In this document: piece by piece, positions 22,580 to 34,661 of the stretch
How positions within the stretch are numbered: the stretch's first letter is position 1
Layout of the letters: every line of letters begins with the position of its first letter
DNA from: Gautieria morchelliformis
Taxonomy: Eukaryota; Basidiomycota; Agaricomycetes; Gomphales; Gomphaceae
DNA length: 64,000 nucleotides
Assembly (NCBI GenBank): GCA_015179125.1
Contig: WHVA01000340.1
Span: 62,001-126,000 of the forward strand
Direction: 5' to 3'
Position numbers and translations under genes: made by a program
The notes under the pieces: generated by a model
Databases searched by the model: none
What the model saw: the letters and a program-made list of their open reading frames with translations, nothing else
What the model was told of the DNA's origin: nothing

Positions 22580-24374
22580 TCCTGTCTGGGGCCATTCGCG
22601 GCTGCTCCCTATCCTGTAGTCGTCTAGTCGGCTCTGCCTGCCCTCTCCTGGCTGGTGTTTGTGTCACCCTTGGTCCCTGTGTCCGACTCTGGGGTTCGCC
22701 CTTCGCCCTTCCCCTCTGGTGCTTCCTCTGCTCTCCATCCTGGGTCTGTATCGCAAGCTTTCTTGTTCTCTTTGCCGCCGGTTTTCGTTGATATCGCCCA
22801 TCTGTCTCCCCCTGCTCACCTCTTCCTCCGCCGCTCGAGCCCTTCTATCTTCTTGGGCGCTGACTCTTTTCAGTATCTCCCCTGCATCGACTGCCTCTTC
22901 CACTTCTCTTTGCTGCTCCCATGTCCATGGGTGCTCTTCTGGGAAAAACCTATAGGTATGCTCCGGCTCGCTCTTTTCTGCCGCTGTGCATGTTGCCCTG
23001 AACATTGGGCATGTTCTATCCCATGACGCGTGTCCCTGCACGTTGCAGTTAACGCATCTGAATTTCGTCGGGTCGCTCTCCTGCAATCGGCGGTTCTGTG
23101 TTCATCCCCACAGGTCCCGCACTTCTCTTGGCTGTTGCATTCTGCTGTGATGTGTCGCACATTGTATAGCTGGCACTTCAGGCAGCGGTGCGGCTCCCTC
23201 TTCATCCCCCTGGCCCACATTCTCTTTCCCACTATAATCAGTCTGTCTCTTATACTCTGGTTTGCGGCCTCCATGGTGTTGAACTCCACTATAATGTGGG
23301 TGGATGTTTGGCCCGTCATTCTTCGGTGTATGGGTTTTATCTAACGGGTTGAGATCAGGGAGCTGGTTGGTAGTTTCAAGTCCCGTTTGATTTTCCCCAC
23401 CTCTGCCAGCACATCCGGTGAGTGGGTTAGGGGCACATATTCTACTATGACCGACAGGGCCCTGTCTTTTATCATGGCTGTCCCACTGAACTTGTTGAGG
23501 AACACTTTTTTGTTCATCTGGATCCACCTAGCCGCCTCCGCCGTTTCTAGGTCGAAGACTATTCCGCCGTTTGCTAGTTTCTTGGCTCTGACAAATGCCA
23601 TGCTGGTCTGGCTGTGATCTTCCTCCAGATTATCAATAGCTTCATTCGCCTTTGCTACTAGTTCCTGTTCGGTCAACTCTGTAAGCGCGTTCTGTCCCCC
23701 TTTCAGGTCTCCATCGATCAGTATTTGTCTCGCTCTGGCTTTTGCTCTTGCCAAGTTACTTGGATGTGACAGGGGTACATTACCTTTGAGCGCGGCTGCA
23801 TATGACGTCCTCCCTATCTCATCACCTCCATTCTGCTTGCTTGGTCTTTTCATGCTGTTGATATGTTTTACCACGTTGTACGCCCCTTCTGTCACCGCTT
23901 TAGCGACCTCCACTGCCTCCTTTGCTTCATCAACCGCTGCTCTGACCTTGGTGAGAGCTGGCTCTAGGCTCCTCTCAACGTGCCTCATCACCGCCGCACC
24001 CACTCCCCTCGCCGCTTCTTCCAGCATCAGGACTGCCACTGCTCTAATGCCCTCTGCAGTGTTTTGCCACTGGCGTTGTGTGTCAGGGATAATAGCAGGT
24101 AGCTGAGCTGCTCCGCGGCCAGCGAGTCATCCTTTGCATAGTAACCGTATCTGTTGAGGAACTGTCTAGCCTGCTCTCTGGTTCGTACTGACACATTCGG
24201 CTTGGCCAATAACTTGGCTCTTCTCTTCATGCTGCTCTGCTGTGCGGTGCCTGCCCTCATACGGTTTTGTGACGTGGCAGGCACCTGTGGGTCAACGCTC
24301 GGCGGCATCGATCTTTTGGAGGCTTCTTTTTCATAGGAGCCTAGTGCTGTCGCCGATTGTTGTGAGTGATCCAC
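22580..24374 (-). pseudogene. LINE copy B ORF1
   Basis: A near full-length but decayed ORF1. It has a helical N-terminus (24374-24030), a coiled-coil-like stretch rich in A, E, K and V (24030-23850), the conserved V-P-L-S-H-P block at about 23775, three zinc knuckles (23200-23000), and a basic R/G/Q-rich tail. Damage includes a frameshift near 24035, a TGG-to-TAG stop at about 23341 (copy A has W there) and a frameshift near 23090. The ATG at 24374 is taken as the start because homology begins there. Confidence 0.8.
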
Positions 24375-24375
24375 T

Positions 24376-25088
24376 AAGAAGTGGTGTAGCTAGTGTGTAT
24401 ATAGGAGAATGAGGAATTTTGGTTTTTGGATGTTGTGGTAGGCCTGAGAAAGTTTTTGACTTAGCACTTGAATCCTGAATTCCCCATGTATTCTCTCCCA
24501 TCATTGCTTCAAATTCACTTGACGGTGGCATTCTTTTGACATAGTAGCCATGCCATGTAGAGTTTGAAAGATGCTGTGATCATAGAGAATTTTTTATTCT
24601 TGAGAAAATCGATGCTGGCCAGCCTCGTCTTGAGATTGATACAAGTGATAAAATACCTGAAGTTCCCTACAGAGGCCTTGAAGGGGCCACCTAAATATGA
24701 AACTACAACGTCTCCAATGTGTCCAGGTAGATTCTCAACTTTCTGAAAAGAAGAGTGAGTCTGCTTGCCGTATGGATAACTCAAACATTGTGGTTGTGAT
24801 CCATAATGAACTCCAGGGTTAAAGTTCTCAACCATCTGGAGCTTTCTCATATTCTCTATAACATGATAACTTGTATGAGTGAGTCTGTAGTTCCATAAGC
24901 CTGGGCCAGAGGATTCTGAGATGAAGTTGACAGTTTCATCCTTGGGTTTGATGGGGATAGCAACATAGGTGTTTTCCTTGCATCCTTTCTATTGAGGATC
25001 AACCATGACATGTGGGTTCCAAAATGTATGATGATATTGGAATTAGTCATTCATCCAACAGAGAGTAAGTTGGACTCAGCTTGGGTGC
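24376..25088 (-). pseudogene. Copia integrase fragment
   Basis: Reading leftward, frames give a GAG-pre-integrase-like stretch near 24900-25060, then A-M-R-K-L-Q-M-V-E-N, L-S-Y-P-Y-G-K-Q-T, V-S-Y-L-G-G-P-F (normally V-x-D-x-x-G-P, so the catalytic Asp reads Y) and Y-F-I-T-C-I-N-L-K-T-R. This is the start of a Copia integrase core, interrupted by the LINE end on the left. It belongs with the protease piece at 25650-25941 and the gag piece at 27186-27440, separated from them by two inserts. Confidence 0.7.
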
Positions 25089-25091
25089 ATA

Positions 25092-25646
25092 GGAGGATAA
25101 TCATAATGGTTATGTAATACAGCATATATGAGTATATAATATATACTATAAGAGTATTAATAACAACATATAGGAATATATAGTAGTGTTTATAAGGAGA
25201 ATAATAGATGTTATTAGATGATTCTGTATATATTTAAACATCTCGAAGATATATATACATATGAGAGAGTATTAGACTACAAGATAGAGTAACAGATACT
25301 TGGAGAGATACTTCTAATAGATATGAGTAGGAGTATTAGTATGACTAGTTATAATGAGAGAGTATTAGACTACCATATGGAGTAATAGTAGTTGTGTAGA
25401 TATTTGTAATATATATGAATAGTTATAATGATATAGTGTATATTAAAAGTGGGTAGAAAAAATAAGAAGAGGCGTAAAAATCAAAAGAGGTGTTCTTGTC
25501 GGTGGAGCGGCCGCTCGGGAGGGACAAAAGAAAATTTATTTATAGACCAACAATAAGATTGGCATATACTTTGGTCCTCTTCTTTTCTATAATCTGAGAA
25601 TAAAATGGGTGAAGCTACAGGTAATAAAAAGTTGTGAGCATCTGCC
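25092..25646. mobile_element. Harbinger-like non-autonomous element X1 (TSD ATA)
   Basis: A 555-bp AT-rich element starts GGAGGATAATC and ends GCATCTGCC, giving imperfect terminal inverted repeats (GGAGGAT against GGCAGAT). It is flanked by ATA at 25089-25091 and 25647-25649. It shares both ends with X2 at 25945-27182. A three-base A/T target duplication is typical of PIF/Harbinger transposons (established). No transposase is encoded. Confidence 0.6.
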
Positions 25647-25649
25647 ATA

Positions 25650-25941
25650 TATGACATCAACAAGGGTGACGCAGATGTCCTCGAGTTCCCATCGGGGACC
25701 AGATAGGATTTTTATCCTGATAGTACCACATTGATTCGCAGTAAACTCTCCATTTGCTATGTCAATTTTGACTGATGACATGTTTTGCATATTGTGGAAT
25801 AATGATCTGTTTCTGGAGATGTGGCTGGAGGTGGCTGAATAAATCAGCCAGATGGCTCTCTCTTCAGGAGATGAAGGTATAGTAGTTCCTGTGCTGAGAA
25901 TGACTGTAGAGATGTTTTCGACAGGTAGTGGATTTCTAGAC
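25650..25941 (-). pseudogene. Copia protease fragment
   Basis: The leftward frame shows the aspartic protease region of a Copia polyprotein: an N-R-S-L-F-H-N-M block followed by I-A-N-G-E-F-T-A and the strand pattern L-E-D-I-C-V-T-L-V-D-V. The catalytic D-S-G/D-S-A position reads Y-S-A, so the enzyme is dead. The fragment is bounded by X1 and X2, which split a once continuous gag-protease-integrase order. Confidence 0.6.
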
Positions 25942-25944
25942 TTA

Positions 25945-27182
25945 GGAGGATAACCAAAAAGGTCATGTGATACAGCATATATGAGTATATAATATATATT
26001 ATAAGAGTATTAATAACAACATATATGAATATATAGTAGTATTTATAAGGAGAATAATAGATGTTATTAGAAGATTCTGTATATATTTAAACATCTTGAA
26101 GATATATATACATATGAGAGAGTAATAAATACTTGGATAGATACTTCTGACAGTTATGAGTAGGAGTATTAGTATGAATAGTTATAATGAGAGAGTATTA
26201 GAGTACAATATGAAGTAATAGTACTCGGATAGATATTTGTAATATATATGAAAAGTGTGAAAGATTAAGAGCAGCTGATAGTGGATAGAATAGTGATTTA
26301 GATTCAGACTTCGGCTCGAAGTCGAATCGAGTGGATTTATAGAAATGAAGATATAGAGGAAACACAATGTGTGTATCCTCTTCAGCAACAACTACGCAGT
26401 TCTGTGCGTCGCAAAATACCAGTGTGGTTCAACGTGAGTTCTGATTGACTGGGGGATGTGGATACATGAGCTGAACTATTTATCTAACTACGTAGTGTGC
26501 TGCGGTGTGAAGAGCAGAAGATGGACATGTGGATCGACTTCTGGTGTCTGGACTCAGGGGTATGGTGGTCCGGAAGCAGCGGTAGCTAAGAGACTGGTCT
26601 ATCGAATGGGAATGGGTGTAGGTAGTCATATGTATCAGAAATATGAGTTGTGGTTAGGAAGGAAGGATATATGGAAGATATGTGGACATGCGGTTCAACA
26701 ACTAGCTCCTCTGTGGATCAATGCCCCTCGGGCTTGGGCTTCGACTCGTGTTGGGTGGATCTGTGGGTGTTGGGTCAGGGTCGAATCAGTGGAGCGATGG
26801 GAATGCTGTGATGTGTCGTGCGGACATGTGTGGGCTTGGGTAGACGTGGGTGGTGCGAGTGGAAGTGTATGTGAGACGTGGGGCAGCGTATATGCGGTGG
26901 TTGGATGGGTTGTGGTGGTGGTGATGGCTTACTGATATTTTCATGACAAAAAGGAGTATTAATATGAATAGTTATAATGATATAGTGTATATTAAAAGTT
27001 GGTAGAAAAAATAAGAAGAGGCATTCTTGTCGGCGGAGCTGCCACTCAGGGAGGGACAAAAGTAAATTTATTTATATCCCAACAATAAAATTACCATACA
27101 CTTTCACCCTCTTCTTTTCTATAATCTGAGAATAAAATGGGTGAAGCTACATGTAATTTATAAAAAGTTGCGAGCATCCGCC
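25945..27182. mobile_element. Harbinger-like non-autonomous element X2 (TSD TTA), longer form
   Basis: This 1238-bp element has the same ends as X1 and is flanked by TTA at 25942-25944 and 27183-27185. It matches X1 over its left 320 bp and right 230 bp. The middle (about 26270-26940) is extra and G-rich on the plus strand, with W/G-rich translations that look like chance. X1 may be an internal deletion of this form. Confidence 0.6.
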
Positions 27183-27185
27183 TTA

Positions 27186-27440
27186 ACTATGACCACAGAT
27201 ATCATCAGATCAGAAAACTATTGTTCAGCTAATCTGATTATATCATCAGTGGTACTAGATGATGGTATCCTTGTGGTATTTGATGAGAATGCATTGTTGG
27301 GTTTAGAGAAGGTGGGTTTCAAGGGTTGTTTATTTTTCATCCAAGGTGCTTGACCTTCAAGCCCGCCTCCAGGTGCATAACACCTTGCCACTGCATGGCC
27401 ATTCATACCACAGTTATTGTAGAAAGCCTTGCCGGAGGGG
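27186..27440 (-). pseudogene. Copia gag fragment with zinc knuckle
   Basis: The leftward frame reads N-N-C-G-M-N-G-H-A-V-A-R-C, a zinc knuckle with its first cysteine lost, followed by Y-A-P-G-G-G-L-E-G-Q, typical of fungal Copia gag. It precedes the protease fragment in coding order. Its upstream side is cut by the LTR-like repeat at 27441. Confidence 0.65.
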
Positions 27441-28706
27441 TGTCATGACGCGTTTATTTCCTATACCCAGTCACTCTGTCCTCCCATTCCTCACTCCACC
27501 TCTATGTTCGCTCTGATTGCCCTTCACTGAGTTCGGTGATCGGTCTTCGCTGTTCATGTCATTCACCATAGCCATGCCATCAAAGCACGATCGTCGTCCT
27601 TTGACCCGCTTAGTGGTTCATCACTGGCCCTATCACCTCCCTGGCTCAACCCCCTTTTGATGTTCCTATGGTCGGATTGTCACGACTCATGTATTTCTTG
27701 CACCCAGCTATCGCTGTTTCCCCTTTCACCACTCCTCCATGTTCACTCGGCTTCGCCCCTCCCTTCGACCATGCCTCCTCTATGTTCTCTCCGTTCGCCC
27801 TTCGCCACATTTGCCAAACGACCATTCACTGCTCGCATCATTTGCCAGCAGGCACGCCATCAAATGCGATCAACATCCTCTACCCGGCGTGATGATCCAT
27901 CACTGGCCCCATCATCTTTCCAATGCAACCCCTTTAGGTGTTCATATGGCCGGGATGTGTTCGCAGAATGTCCTAACCCTAGATCATGTGGGACCAACCC
28001 AGCAGACGAAGAGTCCGTGCAGGGTAACATATATGCAGGTCGCGAGGCGTGTTTTTGTACATAGGTGCCTTCATCCTCTTTTCTCCCCGTCATTTCACAT
28101 TTGCACTCCTCCTTCTTTCTATTGTATATGTGTTTCATCTATTCTGTATCCTGACTGCGCACCCTTATCCAACCCTGACTCCTGACGGCCTCTTTCCCAT
28201 TCGCCAATATCACATGAGCGTTCGATATAAGTAGTCTACATTCGCATGTATATTCCCCAGTTCAATTATCATACGTCTATCTTGTGCAAACTTGACCTCA
28301 CTGTGATCATCGTCTTGAGCCATCTCCTGTAGATTCCTATCTTTGACCAGAGGAGGACTTGAGCACCACTGGTGTGTTTTCGTACTTCACCTTCGTTACC
28401 TTAGCCTTCGAACTACTCTCTGTGCTGTCTGCAAAGGGCTCCGAAGGAGTGCCTTCGCCAGCGAAAGGATTGTTGCTACTTAAACAACCTTTCTGTGACA
28501 CACCTTGCATGTTACATCATCGAGTGCCATGGGCTCTTTCGCTACAACTGTAGATAGGGCAAGCTCCGTTTGGGCAGCTCGCTTATCTTCTGAACATTTA
28601 TTGGTTCACCTTCTTCACCGAACGGCACACTTATTTGCACAAGTTATTTGGGCACTCGCTGTGTTTGCTAATACACGATATTAACGCCTAAAAACCAATC
28701 TTGACA
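27441..28706 (+). repeat. LTR-like repeat R3, copy 1
   Basis: Begins TGTCA and ends TGACA (perfect inverted termini), 1266 bp. AGGGG precedes it and TGGGG follows, a possible target duplication with one mismatch. It matches 61145-62251 along about 1.1 kb in the same orientation. Within it a unit of roughly 240-280 bp is repeated twice (27441-27680 and 27680-27960). No coding function is visible. It could be a solo LTR of a long-LTR element. Confidence 0.5.
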
Positions 28707-29001
28707 TGGGGTTGCATATGCATGATGGGATCGTGAGGTTCGTAAAGAGATATAGAGAGAATAGAGAGGGGAATCCATGACGGTTGTATGCACTAACACC
28801 ATGTGCAGCGACAGCTACAGCTAACACCTGACTGTCAACAACATTCAGTCAAAATACCTGGAACTGTGGCTTCAGCAAGCCAGCAACAAGAGTAGAAACT
28901 GGAGATTAAACTGCCTGGATTGTTATTGTACAGTAGCTAGCTATTTAACTACTTGGAACGAAGCTATACTAAGATAGAGATGGAAAGGGGGCTGTGGAGT
29001 G
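28707..29001. other. No gene seen between two LTR-like repeats
   Basis: About 295 bases of unique-looking DNA with GTACAGTAGCTAGCTAT-type short inverted motifs. I see no reading frame or repeat that I can assign. Confidence 0.3.
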
Positions 29002-30079
29002 TGTTGTGATAAACGCAATTATCTTACTCAAATCATTTATATATAAAAAGAAACTAATAGAAAAACAAAAGAAAAACAAAAGAAAAGTCAAAAGAAACAC
29101 AAACTACATTCACGATAGACGTTGGCGCAGACGACGATCACATGAATTTTACGACACGCTATATTACCCATAGATCGGGTAATATACAGGAGTTCGAGCG
29201 TCGGTCACGTGCGGTCGATCAGGGACGGCGCGCCTATCAGGTGATGGTATCAGCCATGACGTCGACAGGCACCAGGCCATAGGTACCGAGGGGTACGGGC
29301 ACCAAACGCCGCAGAGAATAGTAGACTGCACAGGGGTACAGGGTGTTGTGGAGTGACCTGAGAAAGTCATCTGCAACACATATACTCAATCAGCTGCCAC
29401 ACAAGAGAGGCACAGAGACAGCGGCCCCATCTCCAAGCCCAGCATATATGCTGGGCAGAGTAAAATCAAATCCATTTTCTATTTGAATCCCATGACACGT
29501 CTGACTGATTACTATCCTAACAACATGTGGACAGGGGCTTTGTATACTAGGTACAGATCTCTATTTCAAAGCCCAGACAATCCTGACACTATCCCCATCA
29601 CCCATGACTTTATGACTATAAATTAGTCACCCCTTAGCTACAAAGTAGTTTTTCGACCCATCCATCCAATATCTTGAACACTAGTAGTTACTATCAACAT
29701 AGTATAAATAGCTAGTACAAATGTATGAACAAAATTATCCAGAATCGATTTTTCTGCCTCCTGAAATTGCTGTAATCTTGTTTGATAGTTACAGAGCTCA
29801 GTTCTTAACAGTTTATTCCAAATCTTCGTTGAGAGTCTACTATCACTGTTTACTCTATACTATCTTAAAAGCGAACGCTTTTGATTTGACTATCCCTTGG
29901 ATCGACACTGTTCTTCTGTCGACACGGTCACGTGACCCTCATTCATCAGTGTTGCACGCGCCCCGAAGGGCTTAGTCAGCACACAGAGGGGAGGCGAACA
30001 TAGTGGTTTCAACCACTAAGCAACAGATTTCATTTGATAAAAAGGCACTAATTAATATTTTAATCTAAAAGAGTGAACA
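29002..30079 (+). repeat. LTR-like repeat R2, copy 1 (TSD AGTG)
   Basis: 1078 bp with TGTTGTG...GAACA termini, flanked by AGTG at 28998-29001 and 30080-30083. Three more copies are present: 32865-33565 (truncated, reverse), 54020-55080 (reverse) and 57053-58131. There is no coding sequence. Shared internal features are an A-rich stretch near 29045-29095, a GACGTCGACAGGC palindrome-rich block and CAGCATATATGCTGG (29438-29452). It is either a solo LTR or a coding-free LTR element. Confidence 0.65.
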
Positions 30080-30083
30080 AGTG

Positions 30084-30361
30084 CCGCCGGTGCATGATGT
30101 ACGCACCGGTGCTTGAGTATGTACCTTATCATGTGGAGTTTAATATATGTATCAGGAATGATGGAGCGCCTTCCACGCTCCATCTCGTATCTGTGCCTCG
30201 GTCGACCCCGGAACCCGGCTCAGGGTCAAAGTCACCGGTTAGAGGTGTGCGTGAGTGATGGTGTGCGTGCATGCCCTAGAGTGCGCTGGGATTGCATGTG
30301 GGTGTAGACATAGAGCCAGAAGGTTGTTAGGACTTTGTTAGTGGTGCATATGAATGTAAAG
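30084..30361. other. No gene seen between R2 and the Copia gag fragment
   Basis: About 280 bases with no assignable frame. It separates a gag fragment, which breaks off inside its zinc knuckle, from the R2 repeat. Confidence 0.3.
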
Positions 30362-31184
30362 TTCAATTTCCCTATTCATAACAGTTATTACATGTGTAAT
30401 ACCCCTTCAAGTTAGATTGGTTGGGGGGGTGTATGATCTGTGAGTTATTAGTCTGTGGTTTAGGTGGTTCAGGCTTGTTTGGTTTTGGTTTTGCAATGAA
30501 TGTGGTGGCCTGGTCTGAAATTTCCAATGCACGGAGGTCTGCTTCATGAGCCTTGAGTCTAGTCTCGATCTCATCAGGGATGCATGTCATCATTCTAATA
30601 GTCTGTGAGATGGATCTCCATGACTCAGGGATGTTCTGAGTATGGTGGCAGCATGGGTGGGATCAGAAATGATTTCACCCATCTTTTTGAGTTGATTCCT
30701 ATACTCCTTCATAGTTGTTATGTATGTGATCACAGATTGTCCTTCTATCATGTGGTAGTTTTCATATCAGCTCCTGACAATGCTGATCTTGATAGGGTCA
30801 ATTGATTCAAACTTTCTTGTGAGAATAGTCCAAGCATCCTTAGCTTGATCAGTTTCACCAATGGCTGTCTGTAACTTGGGTGAAATGCAAAGTAAGATCT
30901 GATTGTATACAGCGTCATTCCGATCGGTCCACTCAGTGATTGTTTGATCAAGTGGGATGGTGCCTATATGTAGTATCCCAGATGTCATAATGACATTCAT
31001 GCTTGCCAGTGAAGGGATGAGATCAATTCTGAGAATTGTGGGGTGGAGACCTCTGTCTTGGGATGTAGCCAAAAGTTCTCTCTTCCAAGAGATTCAATTA
31101 TCATATCCAAGCTTTTGCTTGATGTCCCTGAATTTGTGGGTATCGTGCTTTGGGTGAGGAGGTGAATATGTAGTTGCTTGAGCC
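30362..31184 (-). pseudogene. Copia gag, N-terminal to zinc knuckle
   Basis: Reading leftward, frames encode a Copia UBN2-type gag: I-T-E-W, C-I-S-P-K-L-Q, A-K-D-A-W-T-I-L-T-R-K-F-E, then A-L-E-I-S-D-Q-A and a P/K/N-rich linker ending Y-Y-T-C-N-N-C. There the zinc knuckle is lost. A likely TGG-to-TGA stop sits near 31090 (G-Y-D-N followed by I-S-W-K), and frameshifts occur near 30770 and 30600. It may be the missing N-terminal part of the copy at 27186-27440, or a second copy, since the N-N-C segment appears in both. Confidence 0.7.
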
Positions 31185-31197
31185 ATTGGGAGACCAT

Positions 31198-32864
31198 GAG
31201 ACTTTTTAATCTCTTGAAATATCTGTGTATTTTATCTGGTTTTATTGATGGAACAAATGAATACTCAAAGGTGTTAGAATCATCATCCTGATGGGTATGT
31301 GATTCTGGGCACCTAGATATGATAATGCAGTGGGCGGCTATCCTCTAGTACTTGATCAGTGATGTATAACTGATATTGAACCAAGTGATTGGCTCAGGGA
31401 TGCAAGTGTTGTCGAGTGCAGCTAATTTTCTATAGAATTTGTAGGTCTATAAAACCAAATAGTAAAGCAATTAGCTAATATCTAGTTAGTATATGAGCTT
31501 TGACACTGTTTGAAATAGTGAGTACGACTTGAGATCAGCTTCTGGGCCAACTCGAGTGTATGCAAATGAGTGCAAAGGGTTTTTTCTGGATAGAGTAACA
31601 TACAGTAAGGTCACTGTATTTATAGAAAAGCAATTATTTTCTGTCTATTATTTCTAGATGGAAGATCCCGTGAGCTCATTCGGACAGGGTAGGGGGAATT
31701 ACAAATCATGGTAAAAACATCAACATGTAATAGCTCCATAATTGACTGTCCTTGCCCTGCAGCCAGTCAGCATGATCAGTTTCTTCCTTGAGATCCAATG
31801 TATATGCGCCTGCATATGCACTTGATCTCCATGTCCCTTCCAAAGGACAGTCAAATAGTCTTGACTCATTGTTCCACTCACATGCCACAAGCTCCAGTGC
31901 CTCCATACAGCACATGTGGTGCTATAGAAAATATTTTCTCTTTTACTCCAGTTTGAGCATGTACAAACACAGTGAATGCCTGAATGCCTTGTGCAGCAAA
32001 GGACATGGTTCAGTAAAGGGGCTGAAGTGGTGAAGGTGGGAGGTGAAGACTCACGAGTGAAGTCCCAGTCCTTTCTAAGGGGTAGTAATCTAGAAGAGGA
32101 GGTTTGGGACGATGATCAGTGTAAAAGACTAAGAGATATCAATAGTACAATGTGATGAGGATATAATTAGACTTCTAATTGAAGTCGAATTGAGTAAGAG
32201 ATCGAAAAATAGAGAGATTTAGTGTATCACTGGAGACATAGTAAGGTTTTTTGGTCCAAAAAACTGTGAAAAAACTTTGAAGATTTTCCAAGTTTTTGAG
32301 TGTTTTGTATATAAAAAAAACTTTAAAATTTTTTTGAGTTTTTTTAAGAATTTCTCAATCCCAAAAAAGTGTGATAAAACTGTAAAAAAAACACAAAAAA
32401 TTTCAAAGTTTCTTGAGACTTTTATGAATCAAGAAACTCTGTGAAAAATTTTGATTTTTTTCAAGATTTTTTGGGATAAAAAATCTTGAAAATATTGTAA
32501 TAAAAATAGCCAAAAACTTTAGAAAAATTTAAAGTTTTTATTAGGTTTTTTTTGGTATGAAAATCCTTGAAAAACTGAGGTTTTCCAAAGGTAACAATTC
32601 TAATGAAATTTACGGTTTTTTTTTAGAATTTTTTAGGCAAGAAAATCGGGGAAATATTGTAAAAATAAATATCAGAAAATTGTAAAGAAATTCAAAGTGT
32701 TTTTCAAGGTTTTTTAAGGGTTTTTTAAGAGTTTTTTAAGGGTTTCTTTGTGAAAAATATCCTTGAAAAATATCAAGCTTTGGTTATTAGGGGGTTTCTT
32801 GGCTCAGCTAATTACACCTTGGCTACCCAGACTCCCCCCAAGCGGCTGGGACCGCTATATCTGC
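31198..32864. other. AT-rich region without recognisable genes
   Basis: 31200-32200 contains short frames only; the longest (31706-31915, minus) resembles nothing I know. From 32230 to 32790 the DNA is extremely A/T-rich, with many T5-T9 and A5-A7 runs and recurring CTTGA/TCAAG words, likely degenerate low-complexity sequence. No tandem unit is clear. Confidence 0.4.
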
Positions 32865-33565
32865 CCTTTTGCTATTTGCTGACTAAGCTCTCTGAGGCGT
32901 GTCTGGAACTGATGGCACGTGACCGCGTTGATGGAGAAATGGTCTCGATATAGAGGACAGCTGTCTCAAAACGCTTTGCTTTTTGAGATAGTTTAGAGTA
33001 GACAATAATAGTAGACTTCCAACGAAGAATTGGAGAAAACTATCGACATTTAAGTTCTGTAGCTATTAAACAAGACTACAGATACTTCAGGGGGTGAAAC
33101 AGTAAATTCTGGATAATCAATCCATACATTTGTGGTAGCTACTTATACTATAATAGTGATAACTACCAGTGTTCAGGATAATGGGTAAATGGGTCAAAAA
33201 ACTATGTGTAACTAAAGGGGTGACTATTTGTAGGCATAAAGCCATGAAAAAGATGGGGGTAATGACAGAGGTGTTAGGCTTTGGAATAGAGTCTTGTACC
33301 TGCTATACAAAGCTGCTGTCTACATGGTATCAAGATAGTAATCAGCTGGTCGTGTCATGGAGCTCAATAGAAAATATAAATTAAGTTTCTCTTGCGTAGC
33401 GTAAATGCTACTCTTGGTGATTGGGCCACTGTCTCTGTATGGGGCAGCTGATTGAGCATATGTGCTTGGAATGGTGTTCTGTCATCATTCCCCAATGTCC
33501 GATGGTCCTGTGCAGTCTGTACTCCTCTGCGGCGTTTGGTGCCCGCACCTCCTCGGTGCTTTGCA
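32865..33565 (-). repeat. Repeat R2, copy 2 (truncated, reverse)
   Basis: Matches the reverse complement of 29002-30079 with many differences. Alignment starts near GCTGACTAAGC (32878) and runs to GGCGTTTGGTGCCCGCACC (33534-33553). It is then replaced by the 12-bp minisatellite. This is the most diverged R2 copy and so probably the oldest. Confidence 0.55.
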
Positions 33566-34661
33566 CCACCCAGTACAATACCATGGATGCTACCCTGTAT
33601 GTTAACCAGTACACTACCCTGTGCCCTACCCTGTATGCTATCCTGTAAGCAACCCTGTATGAAACTATGTAAGGTACCATGTGGGCTACCCCATATGCTA
33701 CCCTGTACACTACCTTGTTTGCTACACCATACACTGCTATGGGGTATGCTATGCTGTGAGCTACTCTGTACGCTACCCTATAACATACTCTGTGTGCTAC
33801 CCCATACACTACCATGCCCACCACCTGGTACAGTACCCTGTGCACTATCCTGTGCACAACCCTGTATGCTGGCCAGTATGCCACCCTGTGTGCTACCCTG
33901 TGCACTACCATATGCATTATGTTGGGTGCATTTATGCTCCTGCACCAAAATCAAGCATAATATATCCAATTTGTTGTGTGGTTTCTCAATTTCTTCTCAT
34001 ATTGTTCTTGTATCATGCATCCATTTCTCTGGTTATTTTCGAAATTTTCCACTCACTCCCTATCTCTCCATTTCATCTTGTTATTCCTACTTTCACAAGC
34101 GGCCGCACCCAGCGGAGTCTGAAACGACTTCGACGCGCGAGCTCTTGGGCGCTAAAGGGCCGGGTAGTAGTACATGCGCAGTGAAACAGTTTTCCCCCTC
34201 TCTCAGTGACAACTAAATTCACTGAGAGAGGCAAGTAAATTAGTCTAGCATTCTTTCGATTTATTAACCTAGAAATCCTCTGTAGTGAATTGTTTTCTAG
34301 GTAGTGTATAATATATTTACAGTGACAACTAAATTCACTGAGAGAGTGAATTGTTTTCTAGTCTATTCTTTTGAGCAACAAGTCCATACCTACTGCCTAT
34401 AATTCCTGTCCTCTACACATTACCCCATACACTACCCTGTGTGCCACCCTGTGCATTACCCTTTACACTACCCCATATGCGGTACACTATCCTGTGAGCT
34501 ACCCTGTACGCTACCCTATAATGTACCCTGTGGGCTACCCCATACACTACCATGAGCCCATATGCTACCCTTTACGCTACCATGTGCACTACCCCATACA
34601 CTACCCTGTCTACGCTACCCCCTGAGCTAACGCTACCCCCTGAGCTACCCTGTACGCTACC
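33566..34661 (+). repeat. 12-bp minisatellite array MS1 (interrupted by a solo LTR)
   Basis: Imperfect tandem 12-mers of the form ACCCTGTAYGCT run over 33578-33919 and resume at 34418-34661. The 498-bp LTR between them has a CATTA duplication, so this was one array. The right end abuts the first base of the chromovirus LTR. A longer composite pattern (GCGGTACACTATCCTG, then GAGCTACC) recurs here and, inverted, at 50340-50420. Confidence 0.85.
33920..34417 (+). mobile_element. Solo LTR of a related Copia subfamily (TSD CATTA)
   Basis: TGTTGGGTGC...CTCTACA, 498 bp, flanked by CATTA at 33915-33919 and 34418-34422. The first part matches the 5' end of the Copia LTR at 43764; the distal half belongs to a different subtype shared with 59077-59579. 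It contains the conserved hairpin at 34197-34231 (13-bp stem, 9-base loop) and a TATAATATAT-type motif near 34310. Confidence 0.8.

Noticed and set aside
26456-26935. Open frame of 159 codons inside element X2 as a transposase
   Set aside because: The translation is W/G/V-rich without any catalytic pattern, and the stretch is G-rich, so it looks like a composition effect.
32230-32790. A/T homopolymer-rich region as a replication origin or centromere core
   Set aside because: Low complexity alone is not evidence; no repeated consensus or other mark can be seen.
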